A stretch of 64,000 bases of DNA from Pseudomonas sp. DC1.2 (GTDB lineage Bacteria; Pseudomonadota; Gammaproteobacteria; Pseudomonadales; Pseudomonadaceae): contig NZ_CP133782.1 in NCBI RefSeq assembly GCF_034351645.1, positions 501,001-565,000 of the forward strand, read 5' to 3'. Made by a program: the position numbers and the translations under genes. Numbering within the stretch: position 1 is the first letter of the stretch; every line of letters starts with the position of its first letter. Positions 55,201-64,000 of the stretch are shown here, one piece after another. The notes beneath the pieces were generated by a model that worked only from the letters and a program-made list of their open reading frames with translations, searched no databases and was not told the origin of the DNA.

Positions 55201-57488
55201 AAGTGCTGATCAATGATGACAAGGGGCGGTACATCACTCGGGGCTCGCAGGATGAGCATTTACATGGTGCCGATAACTTTTATGCCGCCGTGCTGCACGC
55301 CCTGCCCGACGCTGAGCGCACGGCTTTGGGGTATCACATTTACGAGGGTGATCAGCTCAAGGCGGCCGTGCATCGTTCGCCACTTGACCGTGAAAAGCTG
55401 GCGCCGATTCTGCTTGAGAAGCCTGTTCGCCAGCCGGCCTATGACCCGATGGCTGCGAGGTTGCTGGGGGGCGCTGACGGCTACCGATATGTTCCTGATG
55501 GTCCAAACACCCGCTATCGGTTACGCAATCTTTACCCTGCGTTCACCGAGGTGGAGCTAGACGAAGTCATCGAGCGTTTTTATCGCTCAGGGTCGCCGTA
55601 CCGAGTTCAGCTCGAAGCACTTGAAAATGAGTTCGATCAGCTGTGCAATTCGCTGCAGCAATGGCGGGAATCACCCACCGTGAGTTTTCGCTGGAGCCCC
55701 GATGGCGTGAACCAGATAGCGACGAGGGATCGAATCATTACGTCGCTCAGGCAATGTTGGCAGCGCACTGGACCGAGGCACATCGCTCCTGATGGAAGCT
55801 ACATCGGGCAGACACTGAACATCAGTGATTTTCGATTGGGTCCGCACTTCGAAACATTGCCCAAGCTGCAAGCCAACTTCGATCATGTGACGCGGCTGTT
55901 GTTAAGGAACGCCGAGCTTTCCAATACCCATCAGGCTTTCCTTCAACCCTTTCGCAAGGTGCGTGTGCTCGACCTTGCTTTCAACAAGTTCCGTGCGTTA
56001 CCGCCGATTATTGCCGAGATGCCGCATCTCACGGAGCTTAACCTCTCCACCAATGAGATTGCCCTGACCTCTGCCGATGTGCAGATGCTCGCAGACCGCA
56101 GGCAATTGTTGAAGTTGAATCTGTCCGGGAACCCACTGGGTTTACTGCCGGACATCAGTCGTATGCCGGATTTGCACACGCTGAACCTGTCTGATACAGG
56201 CGTAAATACTTGGCCGCCAGGGCTGTTTGATTTGCCTCGGTTTCGGCATTTTCATCTGGACTTGCAACGCAATGTACTCACCGTCATCCCTTCCGTTGCC
56301 CGAGGCTCTGCCGATGCCGAGTTGCTGGCCCGTACACTGCTCAGTCGTCAGCCCCCATGGATGAGCGCGCAAAACCTGGAGATTCTCAAAGAGTATATCC
56401 GGTCGGTTGGCATGGACCCTGAGCGCCTTTACCCACCCCGAGGCACCCAAGACAGCCTTGCATGGGAGACGGGTTTTACGCGTCCGCAGTGGGTGGCAAA
56501 ACAGGCTGTCTGGAATGCGGTAGAGGCTGAGTCGGGTTCGCTCGAGTTTTTCAACGAGATCAGAACGCTCACACATTCCTATGACTTCACACACAGCAGC
56601 GCTTACCGCACCGATCTGACGGCGAAGGTGTGGCGAATGCTCGACGCCATGTCCGAAAATACCGAGCTTCGTACCACGTTTTTTGCCGAGGCCAAGGTGC
56701 GTTCTCAATGCGTGGATGGCGCTACTCAGTTGTTCAATGTGATGGGGCTTAAAGTCCTCGTCCATGAAGCGTATGCGTTGGACAACGCCGGTCTGATTGA
56801 GTCCGAGCTGGTTAACCTGGCCAAGGGTAAATCACGACTGGATGAGATAGAGAGAATTGCCGAGCGTCATATCGCCCAGCGTATTTCGGCGGGCGAGACT
56901 TTTCGAGCGGTCGGAGCCAACGGCGACGTCACCGGAAGTATTGACGTGGTCGAGGTTCACCTGGCGTTCATGACGGACCTTGCAGAACGACTTGATCTGC
57001 CCTGGCAAGCCCGTGGCATGCAATTCCGACGCATTGCAGGTGTCACTCGCCAAATGATCGATGATGCTTACCAGCGGGTGCTGGGGCTGGAGGAGGGCGA
57101 TCTGTTGCGTGACTCGATTGCCAGTCAGCCGTTTTGGGAAACCTTTGTACAACGCTCCAACCGCGCCCGCTTCAAAGCCCTGCGGCGCAAAGTAGAAGCT
57201 ACTTATGAGTTCAAGGAGGCACTGGATGACAGAGCCGCCAGCACTGAGCGCTCGCCGGAGGAGAGGGCGCACTTGAAAGAACGGATCAGGGTAGTGGCTG
57301 CCGAATTGGGCCGGCCGGAAAGTGCTTACGACGTTGGCCTGGTGGTATCGGATGAAGAGTACGCCGCGCAAAACCAGTCGATTAAAGAAGAGTCTAAAGC
57401 ACTGCTCAGTCAACTGACGCAAGCAGCTATGGACCGGGCAAAACTGCAAAGGGTCGAAGTACCTTTTACAGTACAAACCGATAGCTGA
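52203..57488 (+). CDS. Large LRR-NEL protein, predicted E3 ubiquitin ligase effector
   Basis: The 1761-residue protein has three parts. Residues 1-1240 resemble the DUF6543 (dermonecrotic-toxin-like) N-termini of large Pseudomonas effectors, with a hydrophobic stretch at about 505-575 (FGAMLVPGLGEVMLGLMVAQMAAELL-like). Leucine-rich repeats span about 1250-1363 (VLDLAFNKFRALP, LTELNLSTNEI, LLKLNLSGNPLGLLP, LHTLNLSDTGVNTWP). A NEL (IpaH/SspH type) domain follows to about 1690, with the catalytic CxD motif as Cys1503-Val-Asp1505. IpaH/SspH proteins ubiquitinate host proteins. There is no Sec signal and no secretion or chaperone gene nearby. The upstream 249 bases are AT-rich, suggesting transfer or silencing. 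The ribosome-binding site is weak (GAAG). Confidence 0.85.
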   Translation: MSESNGFEVVAEEPDLSPKRTGLHQLRIVEAIPTLIKNAPPSRLRSLLRANTSTKTIPAWYLRTSEGQRHYLKQLIDERWRLQSKVEGPLKDLQQDIGAFAKPLFSMLIRSNFNTDEDISQLTVKLYVADRLIFGIDTGATRLRESTLLDAALHNFESAETVEGYFSSGTGVYRKNFRNELTLIPGMTLKKIATLCRQIDIGQQYQTHIKNILVPADSSVRASLEQDSIASEKAAFKLESLVAYLKSDLGSYAYGKLQQVHDGLSNIVFHDRPLHRHRLSLMGFRLHGIVLFSALSDPSRIKQAIDELMPDGLKQWLEWSQRIPVVSDNAYEKFKLLQVFFANGPRGLSDALIRRDDIYQQSDLSGPLIAYIPDDPVHPIKEYASMVEFMKELISQLRQPDYQAFFSRFVAQQDKGIFFSRVKGRLSTMTWQQRAPLDMGPWWRETAVENPNAEPISNVLEGDLWRALYLDKRDQAIADARVIAVPTGDEDAKSRWKRLTSYLDIGWNVFNFGAMLVPGLGEVMLGLMVAQMAAELLEGVEEWSQGDRDEAAAHLTGVMINFAQLALMGTGHVLPSGAAVAVKPSPLIDSLKPVTLANGKPRLWKADLTPYEHQVVLPDAKPNRLGLYEHQRQQWLRAQNKNYRVLKDPITGQHRLEHPTRYDAYQPKVEHNSAGAWRVESERPLSWDAHQVTQRLNSMLDAQSPEILANFRRVSGFDENQLRRLHVEHEKPPALLMDSVSRFDHYVTVERLPAQIKMSGVPEDMVGFLPPLMVELPRWPESRAIEVFAADDQAGVSSMHGNAMAAEPMRIKISRSELIAGQLPSRVIESLNVGEIRELLGEQVGSDTSARVEALRNQLATQAKKQTARLFESLCQGREVPTEPGVRLLMDDFPTLPANVAQELVEHAEPADLLQLTDSKRVPLRLGQQARRVQERVRLNRAYEGLYWEALAGADTRRLELGTLAALPGWSPEVRLEIRELKFDGRLLSSVGPVDAPIRKVLINDDKGRYITRGSQDEHLHGADNFYAAVLHALPDAERTALGYHIYEGDQLKAAVHRSPLDREKLAPILLEKPVRQPAYDPMAARLLGGADGYRYVPDGPNTRYRLRNLYPAFTEVELDEVIERFYRSGSPYRVQLEALENEFDQLCNSLQQWRESPTVSFRWSPDGVNQIATRDRIITSLRQCWQRTGPRHIAPDGSYIGQTLNISDFRLGPHFETLPKLQANFDHVTRLLLRNAELSNTHQAFLQPFRKVRVLDLAFNKFRALPPIIAEMPHLTELNLSTNEIALTSADVQMLADRRQLLKLNLSGNPLGLLPDISRMPDLHTLNLSDTGVNTWPPGLFDLPRFRHFHLDLQRNVLTVIPSVARGSADAELLARTLLSRQPPWMSAQNLEILKEYIRSVGMDPERLYPPRGTQDSLAWETGFTRPQWVAKQAVWNAVEAESGSLEFFNEIRTLTHSYDFTHSSAYRTDLTAKVWRMLDAMSENTELRTTFFAEAKVRSQCVDGATQLFNVMGLKVLVHEAYALDNAGLIESELVNLAKGKSRLDEIERIAERHIAQRISAGETFRAVGANGDVTGSIDVVEVHLAFMTDLAERLDLPWQARGMQFRRIAGVTRQMIDDAYQRVLGLEEGDLLRDSIASQPFWETFVQRSNRARFKALRRKVEATYEFKEALDDRAASTERSPEERAHLKERIRVVAAELGRPESAYDVGLVVSDEEYAAQNQSIKEESKALLSQLTQAAMDRAKLQRVEVPFTVQTDS

Positions 57489-57516
57489 TCGCCAAGGCAC
57501 AGGGCTCTTGGCAACG

Positions 57517-57551
57517 CCTTGTGTGTGTTGGAGAAGACCCGCACACACAGG
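57517..57551. terminator. Hairpin between the convergent NEL gene and ureC
   Basis: CCTTGTGTGTG (57517-57527) pairs with CACACACAGG (57542-57551), with one bulged T and a 14-base loop. It lies in the 84-base convergent gap. Confidence 0.5.
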
Positions 57552-57572
57552 GCTGTTCTGAGCACTTGGCCG

Positions 57573-59273
57573 TTAGAACAGGAAGTAACGTTGCGCCATT
57601 GGCAACACGTCCGCCGGTTCACACCAGAGCAGTACGCCGTCTGCCTTGACCTGATAGGTCTGTGGATCGACATCGATATCTGGCAGGTAGTCGTTGTGAA
57701 TCAAGTCGGTTTTCTGCACCTCGCGGCAGCCTTTGACCACCGCAATTTTTTTCTTTAGTCCCAGTGCTTCGGGCAGGCCGGCTTCGTGCGCGGCCTGGCT
57801 GATGAAGGTCAGGCTGGTGGCATGCAGCGAGCCGCCGTAACTGGCGAACATCGGGCGGTAATGCACCGGCTGTGGGGTCGGGATTGAAGCGTTGGCGTCG
57901 CCCATTAAACTGGCGGCGATGGCGCCCCCCTTGATGATCAACGTTGGCTTAACGCCAAAGAATGCTGGGCGCCAGAGCACCAGATCCGCCCATTTTCCGA
58001 CTTCGATCGAGCCCACCTCGTGGCTGATGCCGTGTGTGATCGCCGGGTTGATGGTGTATTTGGCGATGTACCGTTTGGCGCGGAAGTTGTCGTTGCCCTC
58101 GCCGTCACCTGGCAATGCTCCGCGCTGTTTTTTCATTTTGTCGGCGGTCTGCCAGGTACGGATGATAACCTCGCCGACGCGGCCCATGGCCTGGCTGTCG
58201 GAGCTAATCATTGAGAACGCGCCGAGGTCGTGCAGGATGTCTTCGGCGGCGATCGTCTCGCGGCGAATACGGCTTTCGGCGAAGGCCACGTCTTCGGCAA
58301 TGCTTGGGTCCAGGTGGTGACAGACCATCAGCATGTCCAAGTGCTCGTCGATGGTGTTGCGGGTGAACGGTCGAGTGGGGTTGGTCGAACTCGGCAGCAC
58401 GTTGGCAAAACCGCAGGCCTTGATGATGTCCGGCGCATGACCTCCGCCGGCACCTTCGGTGTGGTAGGTGTGAATGGTGCGGCCCTTGAACGCGGCGAGG
58501 GTGGTCTCGACGAAGCCGGACTCGTTGAGGGTGTCGGTGTGGATCGCCACTTGCACGTCGTATTGATCGGCGACGTTCAAGCAGTTGTCGATGCTTGCCG
58601 GCGTGGTGCCCCAGTCTTCGTGCAGTTTGAGACCGATGGCGCCGGCCTTGACCTGTTCGATCAATGGCTCCGGGAGGCTGGCGTTGCCCTTGCCGGTTAA
58701 ACCGATGTTCATCGCAAAGGCGTCAGCGGCCTGAAGCATCCGCGCCAGGTGCCATGGCCCTGAGGTGCATGTCGTGGCGTTGGTGCCCGTGGCGGGGCCG
58801 GTGCCGCCGCCGATCATGGTAGTGACACCGCTCATCAATGCTTCTTCGATCTGCTGTGGGCAGATGAAGTGGATGTGCGTGTCGATGCCGCCGGCGGTGA
58901 GGATCATGCCTTCGCCGGCGATGACTTCAGTGCTGGCGCCGATGGCGATGGTTACATTCGGCTGCACGTCCGGGTTACCGGCCTTGCCAATCCCGGCAAT
59001 GCGCCCGTCCTTGAGGCCCACGTCGGCTTTGACGATGCCCCAGTGGTCGATAATCAGTGCATTGGTGATGACGGTGTCGACCACTTGTGCCGCCAGTAGC
59101 TGGCTTTGACCCTGGCCGTCGCGGATGACTTTGCCGCCACCGAACTTCACTTCTTCGCCATAAGTGGTGAAGTCTTTTTCCACTTCGATCCACAGTTCGG
59201 TGTCGGCCAGGCGGACCTTGTCACCGACGGTGGGGCCGAACATGTCGGCGTAGGCTTGACGGGAAATCTTCAT
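57573..59273 (-). CDS. ureC: Urease alpha subunit
   Basis: It hydrolyses urea to ammonia and carbamate. The 566-residue protein carries all active-site residues: His133 and His135 (DTHIH), Lys216 (to be carbamylated, GLKLHED), His245, His271, the flap Cys318-His319-His320 (MVCHHL) and Asp359. The numbering is one less than Klebsiella UreC. It is the last gene of ureD-A-GNAT-GNAT-B-C, and needs nickel delivery by UreDEFG. Confidence 0.99.
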   Translation of the reverse strand: MKISRQAYADMFGPTVGDKVRLADTELWIEVEKDFTTYGEEVKFGGGKVIRDGQGQSQLLAAQVVDTVITNALIIDHWGIVKADVGLKDGRIAGIGKAGNPDVQPNVTIAIGASTEVIAGEGMILTAGGIDTHIHFICPQQIEEALMSGVTTMIGGGTGPATGTNATTCTSGPWHLARMLQAADAFAMNIGLTGKGNASLPEPLIEQVKAGAIGLKLHEDWGTTPASIDNCLNVADQYDVQVAIHTDTLNESGFVETTLAAFKGRTIHTYHTEGAGGGHAPDIIKACGFANVLPSSTNPTRPFTRNTIDEHLDMLMVCHHLDPSIAEDVAFAESRIRRETIAAEDILHDLGAFSMISSDSQAMGRVGEVIIRTWQTADKMKKQRGALPGDGEGNDNFRAKRYIAKYTINPAITHGISHEVGSIEVGKWADLVLWRPAFFGVKPTLIIKGGAIAASLMGDANASIPTPQPVHYRPMFASYGGSLHATSLTFISQAAHEAGLPEALGLKKKIAVVKGCREVQKTDLIHNDYLPDIDVDPQTYQVKADGVLLWCEPADVLPMAQRYFLF

Positions 59274-59323
59274 TCGTTCGCCTTGAGATTCTATTGAATT
59301 TGAAATCGTTCGCGGCGCTCACG

Positions 59324-59347
59324 TTCGCGAGCAGGCTCGCGAAGGGG
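59324..59347. repeat. REP element between ureC and ureB
   Basis: TTCGCGAG-CAGG-CTCGCGAA is a perfect 8-bp stem followed by GGGG. It lies inside the urease operon and could shape the ureB/ureC ratio. Confidence 0.8.
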
Positions 59348-59368
59348 CCGTTGCAGACACCGCATTAC

Positions 59369-60210
<842 letters not shown>

Positions 60211-60744
60211 TCACTCCTTATTGGCGTTCGGCGGCTCCGCGCCTGGGTTGAGGGTCAGTTGCATGAAAGTCAGGTCCAGCCAGCGGCCGAACTTGGTGCC
60301 TACTTGGGGCATCTGCCCGGTGGTCACGAAACCGGCCCGTTCATGCAGGCGAATAGACGCGACGTTGCCACTTTCTATCGCGGCGACCATGACGTGCTTG
60401 TTGCACGCTTTAGCGCGCTCAATCAGTTGCACCACCAGTTGCGCGCCCAGCCCGTTGCCGCGCTGGTCGTGGCGCACGTAAACCGAATGTTCGACCGTGT
60501 GGCGAAACCCGTCGAACGGCCGCCAGTCACCAAATGAAGCGTAGCCCAGCACGGTGTTGTCACCGTCGACGATCGCCAGGATCGGATAGTCCTGGGATTG
60601 CCGGGCGCTGAACCAGGCCTGTCGATTGCCCAGGTCAACGGCTTGGTCGTTCCAGATCGCCGTGGTGTGAGTAACGGCATCGTTGTAGATGTCGCGGATG
60701 GCCGGCAGGTCGGTGTGCAGTGCATCGCGAATGAGATAAGTCAT
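60211..60744 (-). CDS. GNAT acetyltransferase of the phosphinothricin/methionine sulfoximine type
   Basis: The 177-residue protein resembles PAT/PitA enzymes: ALHTDLPAIRDIYNDAVTHTTAIWND at the N-terminus, SVYVRHDQRGNGLGAQL as the acetyl-CoA loop, and ESGNVASIRLHERAGFVTTG. P. aeruginosa has such an enzyme (PA4866) in the same place between ureA and ureB; it acetylates methionine sulfoximine and similar glutamine-synthetase inhibitors, which would fit a nitrogen operon. Confidence 0.88.
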   Translation of the reverse strand: MTYLIRDALHTDLPAIRDIYNDAVTHTTAIWNDQAVDLGNRQAWFSARQSQDYPILAIVDGDNTVLGYASFGDWRPFDGFRHTVEHSVYVRHDQRGNGLGAQLVVQLIERAKACNKHVMVAAIESGNVASIRLHERAGFVTTGQMPQVGTKFGRWLDLTFMQLTLNPGAEPPNANKE

Positions 60745-60753
60745 GGCACGGCC

Positions 60754-61056
60754 TCAGGCGATCGGTTGGTGAACGGTCACCAGTTTGGTGCCGTCGGGGA
60801 ACGTCGCTTCAACCTGAATCTGCGGGATCATTTCCGGGATACCTTCCATGACCTGTTCGCGGCTGAGCAGGGTCGTGCCGAAATGCATCAGCTCGGCCAC
60901 GGTCTGGCCGTCACGGGCCCCTTCGAGCAGGGCTGCGGAAATGTAGGCCATGGCTTCGGGGTAATTGAGTTTCACGCCGCGCGCCAAACGTCGCTCGGCG
61001 ACAAGGCCGGCGGTGAAGATCAGTAGCTTGTCTTTCTCGCGAGGGGTCAGGTCCAT
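60754..61056 (-). CDS. ureA: Urease gamma subunit
   Basis: The 100-residue protein starts [17 protein letters not shown], the UreA hallmark, and contains [22 protein letters not shown]. It is the smallest urease subunit. Its length equals Klebsiella UreA. An ATG 13 codons earlier is in frame but is not conserved. It lies 9 bases before the first acetyltransferase. Confidence 0.98.
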   Translation of the reverse strand: MDLTPREKDKLLIFTAGLVAERRLARGVKLNYPEAMAYISAALLEGARDGQTVAELMHFGTTLLSREQVMEGIPEMIPQIQVEATFPDGTKLVTVHQPIA

Positions 61057-61126
61057 TTGGAATCCATATCGGCAGATTAAAAGGGTATTTGGCACCGTAA
61101 ATACACATCCCCTGTAGGCGCGTGCG

Positions 61127-61966
61127 TCAGGTGCTCCATATTCTTGGGGGAACAGCGTCTTTGCCCAGCAACGCTGGCCGCAGTAATCGCCATAAATCTA
61201 TAAGCCAACCGCGTGCCAATAACGCTTCACTGGCCAGGCATCTAGCCACCAACAGTCCCGGCAACTGGGTCAAATCACCGCGCACGTGATGGGGCAGCGA
61301 GCGGCACTGTTCCAATAAATCGTCAGCGATTTCACCCGTCACCAGTAAGGTGGCAAACACCGGTTGGCCGTCGAGCCCGATGGGCGAGTCCAGCAACCCG
61401 TCGCCGCCGACAATGCGCTGGCGTTCATGCCAGAGCAACTGGCCGTCCCGGCGGATATCGAGCTGCGCCTGGAAATGCCCACGCTCAAAACGCTCGCCAC
61501 TGGCCGGACGACCCAGCGCCACCACGTCCCAGTAAAAAACTCGGGCGTCGCCCTCAAGGTCGATTGTGGTACTGATCTCGGCTTGGGCCGCGCTGAAAAT
61601 GATGGTTTCCTGCGGCAACCATTCCAGCGTCGCACCGGCCGCCACTTTCAAGTCGAGATGCTGATACGCGGGACTGGCGGCGCGATACCACTTGGCCGCG
61701 CCAGGGCTGGTGATCTGCGCCCAAGCGTCGGCGCCGACACTGGCCGTGATATCGAGCCGATCGCCTCCGGCTATCCCGCCCGGCGGGTGGATGATGATGT
61801 GCTGGCACACCTCGGACCCTTCGGCATACAGGTGCTTTTGCACCCGTAACGGGCCTTTGTGCCGGCGCTGAATCGGGCGCGTGCTGTCGCCGAATCGGGC
61901 GTAGCCGAGCTCCAGTTCAGCGTGCCAACTGGGGGTGAACGGGGCAGTGGGGACAGGTAAATTCAT
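61127..61966 (-). CDS. ureD: Urease accessory protein UreD
   Basis: The 279-residue protein is the scaffold that binds apo-urease and recruits UreF and UreG for nickel insertion. Landmarks are [18 protein letters not shown] near 56-73, GAAKWYRA near 88 and [11 protein letters not shown] near 111. It is first in the structural urease cluster, 70 bases before ureA and 30 bases after the urtE stop, so urt and ure may be read together. Confidence 0.97.
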   Translation of the reverse strand: MNLPVPTAPFTPSWHAELELGYARFGDSTRPIQRRHKGPLRVQKHLYAEGSEVCQHIIIHPPGGIAGGDRLDITASVGADAWAQITSPGAAKWYRAASPAYQHLDLKVAAGATLEWLPQETIIFSAAQAEISTTIDLEGDARVFYWDVVALGRPASGERFERGHFQAQLDIRRDGQLLWHERQRIVGGDGLLDSPIGLDGQPVFATLLVTGEIADDLLEQCRSLPHHVRGDLTQLPGLLVARCLASEALLARGWLIDLWRLLRPALLGKDAVPPRIWST

Positions 61967-61996
61967 ATCGTCTAATTATCGTTAGGACGCTACAGA

Positions 61997-62695
61997 CTAG
62001 ATCGTAACCAGCCCGCGCACACCCTCGGCTTCCATATTTTCTCCGCGACCTTGCTGCACGATCTCGCCCCGGGACATCACCAGGTACTGATCGGCCAGTT
62101 CGGCGGCGAAGTCGTAGAACTGCTCCACCAGCAAAATCGCCATGTCGCCACGCGCGGCCAGTTTCTTGATCACTGCACCGATTTCCTTGATCACTGATGG
62201 CTGGATGCCTTCGGTGGGCTCATCGAGGATCAGCAGTCGTGGTCGGCTGGCCAGCGCGCGGCCGATTGCCAGTTGCTGCTGTTGACCGCCGGACAAATCG
62301 CCGCCGCGCCGCTGCTTCATTTGCAGCAGCACCGGGAACAGCTCGTAGATGAACGCCGGCACTTCTTTCGCCTCGCTGCCGGGAAACCGCGACAAGCCCA
62401 TCAGTAAGTTTTCCTCCACGGTCAAACGACCAAAGATCTCGCGGCCCTGAGGCACGTAGGCGATTGCGGCATGCACCCGTTGATGCGGCTTGAAGGTGGT
62501 AATCGGCTTGCCTTCCCAGTTCACCGTACCTTCCTTGGACGGCAACAGCCCCATCAGGCATTTGAGCAGGGTGGTCTTGCCCACACCGTTACGCCCCAGA
62601 AGACAGGTGACTTCGCCGATTTTTACTTCAAACGTCAGGCCCCGCAGGATGTGGCTACCGCCGTAGTATTGGTGCAGCTTGTCGACTTGCAGCAT
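61997..62695 (-). CDS. urtE: Urea ABC transporter ATP-binding protein UrtE
   Basis: The 232-residue ATPase has Walker A GRNGVGKTT, the signature LSGGQQQQLAIGRAL and Walker B LLILDEPTEGIQP. UrtE and UrtD power the high-affinity urea importer UrtABCDE. MLQVDKLHQYYGG is the usual UrtE start. It is 134 bases after urtD, a gap that holds a REP-like element, and directly precedes ureD. Confidence 0.96.
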   Translation of the reverse strand: MLQVDKLHQYYGGSHILRGLTFEVKIGEVTCLLGRNGVGKTTLLKCLMGLLPSKEGTVNWEGKPITTFKPHQRVHAAIAYVPQGREIFGRLTVEENLLMGLSRFPGSEAKEVPAFIYELFPVLLQMKQRRGGDLSGGQQQQLAIGRALASRPRLLILDEPTEGIQPSVIKEIGAVIKKLAARGDMAILLVEQFYDFAAELADQYLVMSRGEIVQQGRGENMEAEGVRGLVTI

Positions 62696-62726
62696 TTTAA
62701 AATTCCTTCTGTTCCACACAGCATCC

Positions 62727-62754
62727 GGTGGGAGCTGGCGTGCGAAAGCGGTGG
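62727..62754. repeat. REP-like element between urtD and urtE
   Basis: GGTGGGAGCTGGCGTGCGAA is a variant of the GTGGGAGC-type REP of Pseudomonas. It lies inside the urt operon. Confidence 0.5.
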
Positions 62755-62829
62755 TTCAGTCACCCCCATGTTCGAGGTGCCGACCTCTTCACGGCCAGGC
62801 CCGCCGCTACCGGAAAGGTATTTACGGAT

Positions 62830-63699
62830 CTAGCGACCGAGATAAACCTCAATCACCCGCTCATTTTCCTGCACCTGCTCCAGCGACCCTTCGGCCAGCA
62901 CGCTGCCCTGGTGCAACACGGTGACGTGGTCGGCGATTGCACCGACGAAGCCCATGTCGTGTTCCACCACCATCAGCGAATGCTTGCCCGCCAGACTTTT
63001 GAACAGCTCGGCTGTGAATTCGGTTTCGGCGTCAGTCATGCCTGCTACAGGCTCGTCGAGCAGCAGCAGTTGCGGGTCTTGCATCAGCAGCATGCCGATT
63101 TCCAAAAATTGCTTTTGTCCGTGGGAGAGCAGCCCCGCAGGACGATTGACCGAGGCCGTCAGGCGAATGGTTTCCAAGACTTCGGCAATTCGGTCTTTCT
63201 GTTCGCCGTTCAGACGGGCCCGCAGGCTGGCCCACACGGACTTGTCGGTTTTCTGTGCCAGTTCAAGGTTTTCGAACACGCTCAGGGCTTCGAATACTGT
63301 CGGCTTCTGGAACTTGCGCCCAATACCGGCCTGGGCGATTTGCACTTCGCTCATCAGCGTCAAATCCATGGTTTCACCAAACCAGGCCTTGCCGTGACTG
63401 GGGCGAGTCTTGCCAGTGATCACGTCCATCAGCGTGGTCTTGCCCGCGCCATTGGGGCCGATGATGCAGCGCAATTCGCCGACGCCGATGTACAGGTTCA
63501 GCGCGTTCAACGCCTTGAAGCCGTCGAAGCTGACGCTGATGTCTTCCAGGGTCAGGATCGTGCCGTGGCGAGTATCCAGACCGGGGCCGACGCGTTGGCC
63601 GAGGCCGATCGCGTCACGGCTGCTGCCGGCGTCCTTGTTGGGTTCCACCGGGAAAAAAGCCGGTTCGAGCATGAATTCAGCCGTTGCAGTGACTCTCAT
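62830..63699 (-). CDS. urtD: Urea ABC transporter ATP-binding protein UrtD
   Basis: The 289-residue ATPase has Walker A GPNGAGKTT near 79-87, the signature LLSHGQKQFLEIGMLL and Walker B LLLLDEPVAGMTD. It has an extra 45 residues at the N-terminus before the ABC core (LTLEDISVSFDGFKALN), which is usual in pseudomonad UrtD. Its start overlaps the urtC stop by four bases, so the two are translationally coupled. Confidence 0.96.
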   Translation of the reverse strand: MRVTATAEFMLEPAFFPVEPNKDAGSSRDAIGLGQRVGPGLDTRHGTILTLEDISVSFDGFKALNALNLYIGVGELRCIIGPNGAGKTTLMDVITGKTRPSHGKAWFGETMDLTLMSEVQIAQAGIGRKFQKPTVFEALSVFENLELAQKTDKSVWASLRARLNGEQKDRIAEVLETIRLTASVNRPAGLLSHGQKQFLEIGMLLMQDPQLLLLDEPVAGMTDAETEFTAELFKSLAGKHSLMVVEHDMGFVGAIADHVTVLHQGSVLAEGSLEQVQENERVIEVYLGR

Positions 63700-64000
63700 T
63701 GTTCACCTCTTTTTTTCAGCAAACCGATCACGCCTTTCGGCAGATACAAGGTCACGACGATGAACAGCGCGCCGAGGAAAAACAGCCAGTATTCCGGGAA
63801 CGCCACGGTGAACCAGCTCTTCATGCCGTTGACCACTGAGGCACCGAGCAGCGGCCCGATCAGCGTGCCGCGACCGCCCAAGGCTACCCATACGGCGGCC
63901 TCGATGGAGTTGGTCGGCGACATTTCGCTCGGGTTGATGATCCCGACTTGCGGCACATACAATGCGCCGGCCAAACCGCAGAGCACGGCGCTCAAGACCC
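63696..64000 (-). CDS. urtC: Urea ABC transporter permease UrtC, C-terminal part (partial)
   Basis: The last 100 or so residues of a LivM-type permease are visible: IEAAVWVALGGRGTLIGPLLG, ESWFTVAFPEYWLF-like text (KSWFTVAFPEYWLF) and a final membrane helix ending KGVIGLLKKRGEQ. The rest lies beyond the window. Position before urtD-urtE identifies it as UrtC rather than BraE. Confidence 0.92.
   Translation of the reverse strand, partial: VLSAVLCGLAGALYVPQVGIINPSEMSPTNSIEAAVWVALGGRGTLIGPLLGASVVNGMKSWFTVAFPEYWLFFLGALFIVVTLYLPKGVIGLLKKRGEQ

Overview
The window reads as a single chromosomal stretch from a Pseudomonas of the fluorescens group. Three things point there: the gene order (rnr-rlmB-rpsF-rpsR-rplI-dnaB, then azurin, nadE-pncB, a liv/bra operon, and urease genes split between two loci) follows the order I know from P. 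aeruginosa; the proteins are typical of the genus (P. aeruginosa-type azurin, a P. fragi-type lipase, DesT); and the intergenic REP elements have a core of the GCGAGCAGGCTCGC type. I saw no tRNA, rRNA, insertion sequence, prophage or CRISPR array. The species call is inference.

Region by region. 1-7350: the rnr tail, rlmB, the rpsF-rpsR-DUF2232-rplI operon, dnaB and a YgiQ radical SAM protein. 7550-14290: a three-gene cluster (transglutaminase fused to a DUF2126 amidoligase, a circularly permuted ATP-grasp fused to an alpha-E domain, and a second transglutaminase) that looks like a poorly understood peptide-forming or peptide-processing system. 14391-19357: a small charged protein, a LOG-family enzyme, azurin, nadE-pncB and a LysR regulator. 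19532-22399: amaB-amaA, for pipecolate/lysine catabolism. 22520-27851: the branched-chain amino acid ABC operon, behind a textbook sigma-54 promoter and a phased array of upstream direct repeats. 27852-28658: an 807-base noncoding stretch with a cluster of DnaA boxes.

28659-33104: a paralogous HflK/HflC pair joined to an NRAMP-like and a TerC-like metal transporter. 33210-36218: a short-chain dehydrogenase, a cation diffusion facilitator and an AGE-family epimerase. 36316-38747: urease accessory genes ureE-F-G-J. 38938-40165: a DesT-type regulator and a secreted protein with five 14-residue repeats. 40553-50709: AsmA, a ferritin-like protein, a lipase lacking a signal peptide, a DMT exporter with an AraC regulator, PsiF, an AI-2E-family permease, a YegD-type Hsp70, and cbpA-cbpM behind a sigma-32-like promoter. 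50829-51953: an orphan soluble histidine kinase. 52203-57488: a 1761-residue predicted LRR-NEL E3 ubiquitin ligase, the most striking gene here. 57573-64000: ureC, ureB, two acetyltransferases, ureA and ureD, then urtE, urtD and the end of urtC.

Nitrogen acquisition links much of the window: urea import (urt), urea hydrolysis (ureDABC plus ureEFGJ at a distance), branched-chain amino acid import (bra) and pipecolate/lysine breakdown (ama). The points most worth follow-up are the LRR-NEL protein, the amidoligase cluster, the HflKC-NRAMP-TerC operon, the DnaA-box cluster and the phased repeats upstream of braC.
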